A stretch of 64,000 bases of DNA from Schistocephalus solidus. Lineage: Eukaryota > Platyhelminthes > Cestoda > Diphyllobothriidea > Diphyllobothriidae. The position numbers were made by a program, and so were the translations under genes. Location of the stretch: assembly GCA_017591395.1 (NCBI GenBank), contig WEDG01003263.1:1-64000 (forward strand), written 5' to 3'. The notes below the pieces were generated by a model. It did not search any database. It was not told the origin of the DNA and was given only the letters and a program-made list of their open reading frames with translations. Each line of letters begins with the position of its first letter. Position 1 is the stretch's first letter. This document shows positions 46,601 through 57,847 of this stretch, in pieces.

Positions 46601-49600
46601 TTTATTCTTTACTTATACACAAAAAACCTGGAATGCGAACATTTGCCTTTAATCGAGTCTTAGACTTTTCGCCTCCATCACGGAACCTAGAAGTATGATT
46701 GACTGACGAAACTGACACGCCTTGGTGTAATTTTTTGCGGTGTACCGTGAAGTTGTTCTTATCGTATCATTCGAGGATAGAAACAGTGGAAGTAAACAGG
46801 GGCACACTGAGATATACTAGGTCGCTGCTGATGCCGAAGCCCTAAGTCGTGCGTGCCTCACTAGGAGTTCACGTTCTACGAATTAAACACAAGTGATAGC
46901 CCCAATGTGGTGAAGATTTTATAATTCATATAAGTACAATGAGTAAAATATTGCCCACTAGAATGGGAATTTACGGTCAGTTTGTCGTAATCAGGTGGCG
47001 AACATTGATGAAGGCAATTAAAATTCGAATACAAAACATTCGCTTTGTAGCAAATTGGATTCCCAGGATCCTTAGCTAGTCCAGTTTACAAACAGTTTAG
47101 TATAGTGTGTAAGGCATAATTTTTGTTCCGGTTCGCCTTCCTTTTCTGTTCGTAGCCTTGTCCTGGCGATCTTCTGTACATCATAAATAATCTACGCAAG
47201 CCGATAGATCGATTTTAGGCTCTGTTGGAAACGCCACCTTGGTTGAATTTTCAAATTTACAGAGATGCTAAGGGTTGGGTGGTTCGAACACATGTTCTGC
47301 CTGTAAGGAGTTTGCCATTGCAGTTCTGGTGGAATTGTCATCAGAAGGATAAAAGGCCTGCCCCTCAAGCAAGAGAAAAGGTTATCAGTAGCCAGTGCGA
47401 ATGCGTCGTTTGGTCGGCTGTGAACTTAACATGTGCCTGTTGCACCCAAATCTCCTCGAATGAAAGATGTGGGAAAATGTTAATCTTATATCTACCTTTC
47501 CATTTGTTTAAAATAAAAACACTTTCAAGTCTTCTGGCACTGAAAACTCGATTGCAATGAGGGGTTTAGCTAAGGAGTAAATTGATTGAAACAATTTCCA
47601 TTTTGAGTGACTTAGCTGCAGCCTGAAACTCGTAATTTGGACATGTAGTCTTCAGCGCCCGAGGGTTGAATTTGACTGCTTGTCTGCACTCCTTCGGCGC
47701 CTCGAGCTTCAAATAGCCAAAATTGTGTTAGACGAACACGCGAGCGGGCCATCTATTAGGCAGAAAGTCTGCTGCTTCCTTTTTCACCCCTCTGCCGACC
47801 GCTGGCGGCGGCGGCGGTGGTGGTGGCGGCAGCCGCACACCGGTGGCCGCGTTAACTGCTGAACACTGCCCCAACCGTCTCCTGTCAAAACTTTTCCTGG
47901 TGTGAACAAGAAATGCCTGGCCATTTTTCAGGTTAATAGAAACCAAACGAATCTGAAGATTGCGTGATGCCAGCTGAGGGGTTACGTTGCTTCGCTCAAA
48001 CAAGCTACCAGGACAGATTTAATCCCAGTAGCAGAAGGAGCCTAACTTTAGCTTCGAGGCCATTCCCCTGGCAACGTTTTTGCCCATATTTCGCCGAAAC
48101 GTTTTTGGAAATATGTTTGCATGATCTGATTAGTTAATATGTAACGCGGTTCAAGTTATTTGCACAAGATGTATAAAGAATCATATTAAGGGTTCAACAT
48201 TTAAAATAAAATGTCCTCAGTCTACAGGTTATTAGTCCGACTGTAACTTCCAAAGGGATATAGCTATAAAACATCCAATCTAAGATTTGGCATGCCACTG
48301 TGACTTCGAGTCAATCATGTTCGTAAGCATAGTAATAAGCCTTCCCGCTTTCATCCAGGAATATAGAAACCTAAAGTGCCCTGTTTGGAACAGGTGAAGA
48401 CATGAGTTCCCTTGTATACTCTTCATTCAACGAAACTGCAAGCCTCTGTGGCCACACTTTTTCGGATAAAATGTTAAGGCGTGGCCTGCTTCCTCAAAAT
48501 TCACTGTTCTTTCAGGTGTTGACTTTAATGCTCTGGGAGGAGTGCTTATAAGTTTTAGGAACTTGAACCAAGCACTAAGATAGTGGAACCTAAAGACTTG
48601 ATAGTCGCCCCTTTCGCTCAACGGGATAAACAGACCTGAAACACCCACATATGCAATTGACGCTTAAATCCTAGGAAATTCGCATCACTGACATACATAG
48701 AAGATAAAAAAAATGGGCAATCGGAACAAAACCAACTCCTCTAAATTATAAAAAAACACGTTGACCTTTGCTGTAAAATTACACTTTAAGGGAACTTTAA
48801 AAGATGTTAAAATATTCCTACCGGCGTATAACGAGAGCGGTTTTTCGCTATCTTTTTTTAAAAAGGCTTATCTTAGAGCTGGTGAGCAGTAAAAGGCAAG
48901 GTTTGAACACAGTTCATCTTAGAGCAATCATATGTGTGCAGCACAGCCTCATTTTGTTCCAAGGATCGTAGCTGAATGCCTATGTCCTTTGAAAGTGGAA
49001 CCTAGTTGAGGCAGTAAATCAGATAATACACTCCATTGCCTGACTGATATGTACTGGCGAAAAGAACACTGTTCCAAGTGTTTTAACAGTTTTCCACGAA
49101 AAACACGCCTGGTTACAACTTGGAGTCCAAAACTGTTATTTTGTTGTCTCAGTTTTCTCAACTATTATTGAAAAGGTCCCGGCTGAAGAAGACTTGAAGT
49201 TGTGTCCTATTCTTCTTGCCTTTAAAACACATGCAGTCTAGTTTGATTGCGAAATTCCCGGGTTGGAGCCTAACTTATAAGTTGGGTAGGTCGAATAAGA
49301 TCAAGCATGACCTCTGCGGAAAATGAACAGTGTTCCGTTTGCAGATGCTGGCGCGTGGAGTGCAGCTGCATGTGTGGTGATCTCTGCGAAATGCTATCAG
49401 TACTTTCTAAGTCTGGTAGATTTTACTAGGTGGAACATATTTTTTGTATTGACGTTTACATCGTTCACTTACATTGTCGATGTATGCTAATAAGATGTTA
49501 TACGCAACTTTAACCATAAAAATAACGGTTAAAATTGCTGAAAAATTAATAAAGCTAAAGCTCAGTGACATTAATTCAGCTGAAACAGGAATAGTAGATT

Positions 49601-52066
49601 TGATATGGCTTCCCTTCGATGGGTATCATGGCAGTCCGTCACGCTAGACACTCACTCTCACGACCAATGCCGTTGCTATTCGCGCAAGTGTACCAAACTA
49701 AATTCTTTTGATGCAGTCCGATTCCATCACATTGTTGCGTAGTTTATAACGTTTTGAATGTCTGATTACGGATTTAGTGCAATTACTAGGCATTATTTTG
49801 CTTAACTGATATATGTGACTTGGAGAGTTTCGGAAGCATTGCAGAAGAAGGAATCACAATCACTAAAACAAAAACGTTTGTTGGCCTGATGTTTGGGATT
49901 CGCTCTCGAATCCATCCTCAGAGACAGTCGCAGAAAAGTCCAGTGACTTTTTTGTTCAAGTGATCGCATCTTCTTCTACGGAGTTTTAATTTATTTTAAG
50001 GTCAACAGAAACGTGCACCGCTGCTTGGCTTTTAGCAGAATTTTATGTGAAACCAGTGCAACTTGAAGTTGTGACTTCTGGTTGAGTCTTCGCCTCATCA
50101 GTCCTCTTTTCGTCCTAGTATGAGAATAAAAAGACTAACATTTAAGGAATTTTTGCACTCTTTAAAATCTTTTACTTTTGATTTTCCTACTTGGGATTTT
50201 TCATTCCGGTGACGATGAGATAAGTGGCCCCACTCGGAAAACGGAAGGCAAGTACTCCTGTAATATGGGAAGTGTGTCGGGTGGGATAATCGAAACTGAA
50301 AGAGAGCTGCATTCAGAAAGTAAGAGTTGGAAAATACAATTGCACCATTAGCTTGGTTAAATGCACCAGTAAGGCGAGAAAACTCTAGGGAACAATTTGA
50401 AATGATGGAAATAAGGAGCTGTAACTTGGGGGAAATTGAAAACGGCAGGCATTATTTAACTCTTCTCGGCAAACTGATCTCAGACTACATTGAAAATACC
50501 CATCAAGGAGAAAGAGGAGAGTGAGTGAATGAAGAATAACTCGTTACATCCGACTCTCCCGATGGCTGCTCCTGAAGGTATAAATGGAGTTGACGACGTT
50601 GATAGCTTAAACCATAACCCTAAATAGAGGCCTTAAACCAAACCCTAAATTCAAAAACTTAATTTGAACCCTAACTTCTAGGCCTAACCCTCACGTCTCC
50701 TAACCCTAATCCGAACGTTACCCACAGTACTAACATTGAGGGGAAGATGACAGGGATGAGCGAAGAGCGAGCATGCATGCGGATAGACGAGGAAGGACGT
50801 ATAGTTTATGCAAACTCCTATTTACGAGGGTGAAGGTGGAAAGGGATGACATGCAATTTCCACTCAGGCAAAGATGGGATATGCAGTGCCACTCAAAATG
50901 GGAGGCAAGTACCCCTTTGATATGGGGGTGGTGGTAAATTGGGTTTTATAGGTGGGTTAAACGAGGCTAGCATATAATTGTTTTCAGTAAGCGAAATTAA
51001 ACCGAGGAAATTGACGCCAGTAACTCGTTTTAATACACCAATTAAGTGTAACAACGCGAGGCCGTAATTCGGAACACTTAAAACTGTAAACGGGTTGAAT
51101 ACATGAAACCCGAGGCAAACTGAACCCGGACTATGTTGAACAGTCACAGTAAGGGAGAAAATAAAAAAAATATCATAAACTCCAATGCTCTTGAAAGCCA
51201 CGACTAAAGGTATAATTGCAACTGAAAAAATAGATAGCTTGACTCTCATGCTTCACAGTTTGCATAAAACCTTATTATAAACCTCTTATCTTAGCCCCAA
51301 CTCTAGCGTCCGCCTAGAAACCGAACCCCGACTCCTAGCTTTATCCTCAAACTCAAACCTTCACCCTTTTATTTAGCCCAAGCCTTAACCACTTAAACCT
51401 AACCCTGATTGTAACACATGAGGCCGGTGGGACAGGAAATGAGCAAAAGTAAAGGTTAAATTAAGCCTACCCAAACGAAAGAAGTAAAAGTAGACTAAAC
51501 GGGGCCATAGATCCGAACATCACTCCTGTTTCTCTTTAAAAAAACGCATCTTAGAAATAAAAGATAAATACGAGGTGTTTATGTAAATGCCTTTTAGAGC
51601 CAAAACTGTTTCATATGGAAGCATAAATTTTAGGTCCGCTTCGAAGGGTTTGGTTTGGTTTACTCCGTTTAGTTTTAAATCGTCCGACTCGAGAAATTAT
51701 CAAAGCTCTATAGGCGTACGCTTCTAAATATTTGAGTGTTGGATCAGGAAATGCATAAAATTTCGATCCTCCGTTAATTTCGCTATTGCATTGGGAGGTT
51801 CAAAACCAAGGTCATGTCTTACCTGGTGGACCCATGGGCCCCTGGATACCACGCGGCCCTCTGTCTCCTTTCGGTCCTTGTGGCCCCACAGCAGACCGAA
51901 TGGGCACTCGGATTTTCTCCACCCCACGATTTTTGCTTCCACTGCACTCCAGTTGGAAATAACATGAGGGGTCTGAGGGTTTTTCGGCATGGAAGACGAG
52001 ATCCGTTGTCAAGCAACAGGGCAACAAGACGGCAAGCACAACCAGGTCAACCAGTAGCACAGTCAT
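40610..52066 (-). CDS. Secreted collagen-like C1q-domain protein (3 exons)
   Basis: Exons on the minus strand are 52066-51823, 44942-44692 and 40810-40610; introns of 6.9 and 3.9 kb start GT and end AG. The protein has 231 residues. Residues 1-21 (MTVLLVDLVVLAVLLPCCLT) are a signal peptide; 22-60 carry two Cys; 61-87 are nine Gly-X-Y triplets (GPQGPKGDRGPRGIQG...). The first intron splits a Gly codon (G|GC), and the triplet pattern continues through the junction. From about 100 a C1q globular domain follows: IAFYIGLSENIEELP, FDKVMLNMGNFYNATDGVFT, APVDGVYTFMLVVSAHSYKK, then exon 3 with KKGDKLWLQC and YSSLSGFLLFPL at the end. Such proteins form trimers and bind ligands outside the cell. An in-frame Met five codons upstream (52081) is an alternative start. 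No paralogue seen nearby. Role in the worm is unknown. Confidence 0.92.
42163..42326 (+). repeat. tRNA-derived SINE, copy 2
   Basis: A box GCCCGTGGCTCAATGGGTAG, B-box-like GTGTTCGATCAT (42212 on), then the family body 'GGGGTTGGGTGTGACTGGCCGAGG' region and CTTTGCCGGCAATATTCATC at the end. Antisense to the C1q gene. Confidence 0.65.
43750..43900 (+). repeat. tRNA-derived SINE, copy 3
   Basis: A box GCCCGTGGCTCAGTGGCAGA, B box GGGTTCAAATTT, then GATTGGGTATGACTGGCTGA and AATGGCCATTCCGGTCTCCC as in copies 1 and 2. It runs directly into the inverted-repeat cluster that starts near 43908. Confidence 0.65.
43908..44505. repeat. Nested inverted repeats
   Basis: 43935-44065 is inverted at 44345-44502 (shared CGGGCTTATTCTGCCTTCAT and CTCGAGTACGGCACAGACAG), and 43908-43975 is inverted at 44098-44166 (shared GAAGTCGG.CAAGTTATAAT). 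The unit GCAGAGAGGAGAGACGACAG therefore occurs once on plus and twice on minus. It may be two or three copies of a SINE tail in opposite orientation. Confidence 0.6.
46160..46620 (-). mobile_element. Possible Penelope-like/GIY-YIG element remnant with inverted arms
   Basis: The minus frame 46305-46577 reads EADTMIIAHARSKTSRKLIEAW, then SDGTLVNRAIGLALVYRTLR. Retroelement GIY-YIG endonuclease regions commonly end with a similar '..ILA....R..REFLEAW...  INR...LP..Y..L' block. Around it, 46160-46270 is inverted at about 46515-46620 (shared CTCGCCGGAATCATG followed by 'ctttat'). Inverted flanks are known for Penelope-like elements. No RT is present, so the family call is tentative. Confidence 0.4.
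47803..47832. repeat. GGC/GGT trinucleotide microsatellite
   Basis: About ten GGC/GGT units within the C1q gene intron. The Pro-rich minus frame across it is a by-product. Confidence 0.7.
50215..51420. repeat. Duplicated block with degenerate telomere-like motifs
   Basis: Two diverged units, about 50215-50720 and 50865-51420, period roughly 630-660 bp. Shared landmarks: 'GGCAAGTAC.CCT.TRATATGG', 'TTAAATGCACCAGTAAG'/'TTAATACACCAATTAAG' and 'AGGTATAA.TG...ATAGCTT'. Each ends in an ACCCTAA-rich stretch; 50607-50712 has several TAACCC units (TAACCCTAA at 50701), the complement of the animal TTAGGG telomere repeat. Copies are too diverged to be a young satellite. Confidence 0.5.
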
Positions 52067-53490
52067 TTTTGGACTGACCATGGAGTGCTCAAGTAAAACA
52101 TGGATGACTGCCAGACCTGAAGGTCTACTGAATGACAGACCGACGCACAGGACCAATCAGAAGCTGACCAAATTTGATGGCGAGTAAACGGAATTTTAGA
52201 TATTTGCTCACACAAATAGAATTTTTACAAAAAAGTAGGTTGGTCGTGTATTTAAAAGATAAAGAACCTGGAAAACTTTTTCGACTAAATCGAGACTAAT
52301 TCGTTTTTGGAGTAAACTGTTAGGGTTTTCAATGCCAAATGCATCTACCTCCCTACTTCTTAAAACACGCGAACATGCCCCGATTGGAAAGGCTTCGCTG
52401 TGGCAATGTTTGATAGTGTTTTTCAGTTATTGTCCAACAAAGTAAATCATCAAAAACCAAGACTAATAATCTCTTTATCCACGAAAAACTGAATGGATTG
52501 TTAAAAACGAACTCTGCCTGTCAAGGTTACCAAGACTAACTGTAGGTTAGATTCCCACTCGTTATAAAAATGTTTGCGCATATTTGTACGAATGCTAAGG
52601 GATTGCTTTACAGGCAACAGGCAGGCCAAATAAAATAAAATACTATTTTTCTTAGTCATAAGTGCCTACTTAAAAGATTATGCGGAACGAACATTTGGCT
52701 AAATTCGAACGGACGACGACATTTCGGTGGAACATATGCTTTTAAATGGACTGCAGTTGAGAACTCGTTTTAATTCCGTTATACAGAAAGTGGGGAATTT
52801 CTGTAGTGCAGTCTGCTATGCCTGAAGGAAGAGAATAACCGCATACAGAATGCGCCAAATGCCATGATAGATCGTCCAAAATTATTCAACAGACCACGGA
52901 CTAGAAAAAATTTAAAGTTGATTAGCGTGCAGCATAACATTAGGGTACTTAATACACAAGAACCAGCGGAATTTTGGATGAGCGTCTCCTCGGACACATT
53001 TTCGAATCAAATTTAAGAGAAATAACTATCGATTTAGTGGAATGTGTCCACTGTAACTGTGCCTGCCTGCTAAGTTAACCAATGTTAATAAGAAGGAAAC
53101 AAAAACAGGATTCATTATGAGGTATTGTTGGGAAGTACGCGTGCATTAAGTTTTAAAGTCGGCAAAACGTACGCCTTCCAGTTTCATAAGCGTATAGAGT
53201 TATTTATCTTTTAGGGACACTCACAAGATTATTTCTATTGTCTGGTATCCGTATCCTGGTTAGTGTTGACGTCAACGTAAACAACGGGACGATTATATAC
53301 ATAAAAATTTGGTGGATATGAAAGGAACTCTCCACAGAGACTAGCGGAGATTGGGGAAATTTTCTCGTCAAAAACACAAACACAGTTAAATTAGAAAACT
53401 GGCGAACATATTTAAGCGTTGTTTTTGTTGTTTTTTCCCCACACGTACAACCGCGTATTATCACTCTCCCCGTATTACATGAACCATCAG
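52067..53490. other. Upstream of C1q gene, no gene seen
   Basis: This holds the C1q promoter side. Minus frames at 52779-52997 and 53204-53464 are hydrophobic but unassigned. No core promoter motif is clear. Confidence 0.35.
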
Positions 53491-53516
53491 TTTGTGTTTT
53501 CTCCCTTCGGCAGCGT

Positions 53517-53710
53517 ATCCGGTCGTTGACTCTTCTTATTCCAAAGCCTACTTAAAAATTCGGCCTCATGTCAAGAAGTGTTATCGACGAGAAAAAGGCG
53601 CATTAGAAGTTCCATTTTTTGTTTATTTACTGCTATTCGGTAGTACTATCAAACGCTCGTCCGACCGCATGGATCCTGAACTCAAGCGATTCACTCGTCT
53701 ACGATTCTGA
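53517..53710 (+). CDS. Candidate terminal exon, unrecognised
   Basis: After a pyrimidine-rich acceptor (CTCCCTTCGGCAG) the frame reads YPVVDSSYSKAYLKIRPHVK, a hydrophobic VPFFVYLLLFG segment, then SSDRMDPELKRF and a stop. A single hydrophobic segment followed by a basic tail suggests a small membrane protein. The 'VPF...LL..G...(K/R)MDPEL' pattern is loosely like COX16, but spacing differs, so I do not assign it. No upstream exon found. Confidence 0.27.
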
Positions 53711-54134
53711 AGTCAGATGCTTTTCTACTTGAGACAGGGAACAATGCCTTTACAGTTGACATCCGGAATATTCAAAGTCACGTGGACTTGGTGTTCACTG
53801 ATCCGTTCAACATATCATGCATAACTAAGTATTTTTTTTCTAACTTAGAACTCGTGAAAACCATCAATCAATAATCGAGAAATATTACCAATAATGAAAA
53901 AGGTCTGGCATAATTTGTTTACGTTTTATTTGTCAGCATCAGCTAGTTCTATGCTGATATATATGTGACCATCGGTTCATGCCTTAGCTGGGCGAATACT
54001 GTCAAATGCCCAATCTTATCCGTTGGATTCCATTGCTTTCGGGCCTGATAGAATACGGCTTGTACCAGAGCAGCAGACACAGCACTTCGTCAGAATGAGA
54101 TGGACCTTTTTCCTGGTAAATATGGATTTTAGGC

Positions 54135-54475
54135 CCCTAAAGTGGACCACGCGGTGAATTCGCTGAACCAACGGGGGAGCAGGTCAAGACACGAAGGCGT
54201 TGTTAGAAATGTGTACCCATAGCAAATGCTACACATAGGGAGTGGTGCAGTGGTACGCCTAGGCGCACACACACGCCATGTCAGCCACCTACACCTAATC
54301 CTTGCCTCTGCCTTCTTACATTGGCCATAACACAGGGTCCGCGAAAGCGCAGTAGATTCTGCGAAAGTCTATTATTATAGTAGTTGAATTCTTGCGCAAG
54401 TCCCAGTCTCTATGTCCCCTCTGCTGTTGGTCACAAGGTGGACGTTTACATTAACGATAGTTAAACTGTTCTGAC
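54135..54475 (+). repeat. GC-richer dispersed repeat, copy 4
   Basis: Matches copy 2: 'cacgcggtgaattcgctgaa', a central 'gcctaggcgcacacacacgcc' stretch, CTGCCTTCTTACATTGGCCA and TTGCGCAAGTCCCAGTCTCT. It shows the repeat also exists outside the YIF1 intron, so it is interspersed and not a local duplication. Confidence 0.5.
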
Positions 54476-54507
54476 GTGCCGATTTAATATATTTCTTTGC
54501 TCTTTGT

Positions 54508-54590
54508 GAATTAGAGCCCACAACAGCAAGGACAAGGTATGAGTAAAGTCAACGCTCTAACCATCTGAGTTACAAGGCCCTACCGGGTCA
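54508..54590 (-). repeat. tRNA-like SINE or tRNA pseudogene
   Basis: The minus strand reads GGGCCTTGTAACTCAGATGG followed by TTAGAGCG, a good A box (TAACTCAGATGGTTAGAGC). The B-box position has GTGGGCTCTAATTC, degenerate. A functional tRNA is unlikely; a decayed tRNA-derived SINE fits better. Confidence 0.4.
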
Positions 54591-56239
54591 CGTTACCCAC
54601 ATAGCCTTGGCAGTGGATGGAATCGACTCATTATGACTGTCCAAGCAGGATTTCCCAAACATTAAATCTAGAATCCACCAGATACAATGCAGGTTCAATT
54701 AATTAATTCATGTTTTGACAGATTTGAAGTAAGTTCTTTGTTCACTATTAGATCAAAATAATTATTTGCAATTTGTAATAAATTTTTGAAGCAAGCGCAT
54801 GAGAAGCTCTTATTGTTTTGAACAAGGTATTATCAAAGTGATGGTTTTTGTCTTCTCTCTATAATAATGGGGAAGTGATCGCCCATGAAATTATTTGTAA
54901 TATGATGAGGTTGAATTAAGTTCAACGATAATATCATGTTTCCAAGAAAATAACAAAAATACAACAGAATGCATAAACTTTGCGCTGGAATTGTCACAGC
55001 CCGATTTGTTAAATTTTGCTGAGTAAATCGACCTATGCTCTCAGGTAACAGGGAACGCGAACAGGTGCCATATGCAGGATCGAGAAGTGACCGGAAAAGA
55101 CGCTAAATATTGTCAGAAACGCTGGTCCAAGAAAATTCGATGCTCCTTTCAGCCATTACAAACAAAAATCAACAGTTGCCTATAATCGTGTCATTAACTA
55201 ATCAGCCGAAAATTTACTCGACATACTTCCACTGTTGTATTAGATAGAGAACAGTAGCAACTTGCTTGTAAATTTGTTTGTGAGAGAGAATTGGAAAGCT
55301 TCCTTCTAATTTTTTTTCCTCATATCAATTTTCTGGGGATGGTTAAATGACAGGAGGTAGGCGGGAACGCAGTCTGGTAAAACTGATCTTTCCGCCTTCA
55401 CATGGTATTCATGGCATTATAACTAAATCTTAACGTTTCTGGCTTCCCGCAGAAACCTCAGATTGTACATGCTCGAGAAAGAGAGAGCCATAAAGTCCTC
55501 TTGGAGAAGGGGCCATCGTGGGGTGACCGTTGTTCTAAAGAAGAACCCGCAGCTCCTGTCAATCGATAAATTAGAAAGCCCCGAATTCGAGGCGTCCTGA
55601 TACAGCTAGCGCATCGACTCTACTTTAGTAACGAATGCATTGGTTTGGTATGAATACGGGTACTTTAGAATCGGCTTTAATCTCTTTTTCGTATTATATC
55701 AAACAGTGGCCTGTCCATGCGCCTAGGGCAGACTGGGTAAGCTGAATAACGTGATATAGAAGCTTCAAGATACACATGTTCATCATTGCACCTGACCCGG
55801 CATTACAAACAAAGTGTGAAGGAGTGGTGAACACACTCTGATATACAACTTCTCGGACGTCATATATGTGCAGGTTTTTTGGTTGACTTGCAGCTGCTTG
55901 AGAGAGCTCCTTGGGGTGCCCTCTTATCGCAGCTTTCGTTTGCCCTGCTTGCAGGCGCCTTCAGCGACGTCGCCGTCGAAGAATCGTTCGAGTGGGTTAT
56001 CGTCAGCAAACCTCCGATCGGCGGTCGCTCAGGTGCACTTCGATTTGCTTTTACGCTGCACATATGTTATAAAAAAACTCGTTATTGCATGTACCTTCCT
56101 ATCCGAAAGGCTGTCTTTACACCTCACCTAAAGCATTATTAACTGGTGGGTGAGGTTAAAGTGGCTTGGTTCTCTTGCCCGGCTAATGCACACCCCCCTA
56201 GGTTTCCCTTCCTCAATGATAGCCTAAATATATAAATGT
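54591..56239. other. Mostly empty stretch with one candidate exon
   Basis: AT-rich between 54700 and 55440. One candidate exon (55464-55601) is listed separately. Overlapping frames at 55860-56142 on both strands are compositional and unassigned. Confidence 0.35.
55464..55601 (+). CDS. Candidate terminal exon, unrecognised
   Basis: After the acceptor TTCTGGCTTCCCGCAG a frame reads NLRLYMLEKERAIKSSWRRG, HRGVTVVLKKNPQLLSIDKL and ESPEFEAS before a stop. It is basic and helix-like. The acceptor and biased composition favour a real last exon, but no family is recognised and no partner exon is certain (53517-53710 ends in its own stop). Confidence 0.27.
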
Positions 56240-57065
56240 GTTTTCGATTCAACAAATTACTTTAGTAGGATTATAGTATTGATTATGGTACAGCATAATC
56301 CCAAAGAGCTTCGTTCTGACTACCTGCTGAAACAACACTCTGTACAACAAATGCTAACTATATATTATGCATTTTTTTCATAGATTTGCTATACCTTAAA
56401 TGGGAAAATATATGTTAAAGAAAACGTAAACAAAAATATTCTTTCTAAGACTCATTCTGTAGCGGATTGTTTCTTCTGTAACTTCTTTACCTCTAGAATG
56501 TGCCTCTTTCCGTTTCAAAAAATTTGAAGTTGTCCAATTATTTTCAATCTAACCTGCCACATTATGGTTGCATTCAATAATTCCAAATTACATGCTGTAT
56601 ATAGTTCGTCAAAGACAAATCACACATTAATCTGCGCTATGAGGAGAGGTCACAAAGTGCTAACGAAATTTTTAAATGAATGTGTACCATTTTTTATACT
56701 TTATAAACGACATTATTTAAAAAACAAATGCGAGGGATTATGAATAGGAACTTCATGGCCAGAGAAAATATCTTAAGTAGAATCAATTTTAAAAGCGAAT
56801 GATACCGTCATGAAGAGGCCTTGATTTTTGCATGTTTTCTACAAATTGTACTTGAATCTATACGGGCATTGAAAATCAGTGAAAAAAATAATTCATACTA
56901 CATAAGTCGTCGTCTTTTGCAGAGCGTCGTTTTTGCAGGCGGCCAAAAAGAAGCTTGTTCAAAAATCGTGATCTTGACATGTCTGAAATTCTTGCGATTT
57001 AACTGCACGATAAGGACTGTTGCAACCCTACGTATGATTTTTTTGAATCGAAAATAAACATTATA
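56240..57065. mobile_element. Foldback/MITE-like element, copy 2
   Basis: Arms about 56240-56550 and 56820-57065. 'TTTTCGATTCAA' at the left edge is inverted as 'TTGAATCGAAAA' at the right edge, 'CATAATCCCAAAGAGCTTCG' matches the left arm of copy 1, and the loop piece TACATGCTGTATATAG with AATCACACATTAATCTG is the reverse complement of the copy 1 loop near 39480-39520. More diverged than copy 1. Confidence 0.6.
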
Positions 57066-57284
57066 TAATTTAGGTTGAAATGTCATGAGATAGTGCGACT
57101 TGGACAGCACCCATGCACCTCTTTACTTTCCTATTGAGAAAGATGCTGCAATGATTCCAGACTGCGTATTGCGACCTACTGTATCCTTAATTGAATTTGA
57201 TAGTAGAGTCGTAATTTTTGTCCTCGATCTTCATGTTCCTTAAACTGACTCTCCTGCACAATCTAAGTCATTCACAGGTATCCG

Positions 57285-57706
57285 CTAAGTTTCGGTGAAA
57301 ATAATGATGAGTTGGTTGGATCCCTCAGTTGGTGTCGGCCAATAAATATTCGGACCTCCTCCCTGCTGGTGGTCATTCCGAAGTCTGATAAAACGTACTC
57401 CAGCAATTGCAAGAGAGGCAAGTTCGGTCATATACATGTGGGCTTCTCCAGTTCCGAAAGGAGATGCTGAGGAAGAGGAATTCGTGTTGCATGCGCGCCC
57501 GCAACATAAGGAAGCCATAATTTTTGTATCTTCCAAGTCAATGGTGGCCCAGGAGTGCCGTCCGCATAGCGCAATCTGTGCGTAGGAGAACAGAAAACTA
57601 CAGCGAGCTTCAAACTTGTTGACCTTTGGGCAGCTGTACGGAGGACCTGCAAAAAGTTGAAGAAATTGCCCTTCATATTTTTGCGGTTTGTCATTTGAGG
57701 ACTAAT
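57285..57706 (-). CDS. Unassigned minus-strand open segment
   Basis: A frame of about 137 codons without a stop reads SNDKPQKYEGQFLQLFAGPP, then KVNKFEARCSFLFSYAQIAL, and ends RLRNDHQQGGGPNIYWPTPT plus a short hydrophobic tail. Another minus frame (57428-57847) is also open across part of it, so the true frame, if any, is uncertain. It might be part of the group at 58846-60598. Confidence 0.25.
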
Positions 57707-57847
57707 GGGGGTATGATTTTTTAATGTTTTCTGTCCACTGGGTGGAAATACGAGAGAGAAACAGAGATTGACAACCGTAGACTCACAACGATAGACGAGA
57801 AAACGCCTGCTCAAATAAACGAGTCGCGTAAGGAGCCGACATCCCAT

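Larger units (their letters stand above)
44943..51822 (-). other. C1q gene intron 1
   Basis: 6.9 kb. Contains the possible Penelope-like remnant (46160-46620), a GGC/GGT microsatellite (47803-47832) and the telomere-like duplicated block (50215-51420). Other frames, such as 47225-47560 plus and 48427-48648 minus, are unassigned. Confidence 0.6.

Noticed and set aside
47680..48003. Pro-rich or Arg/Trp-rich frames over the GGC/GGT run
   Set aside because: Both come from reading a trinucleotide microsatellite; no splice context.
50607..51420. Chromosome end (true telomere)
   Set aside because: The TAACCC units are few, degenerate and flanked by unique sequence on both sides.
51814..52077. Plus-strand frame of 87 codons
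   Set aside because: Antisense shadow of the first exon of the C1q gene, kept open by Gly/Pro codons.
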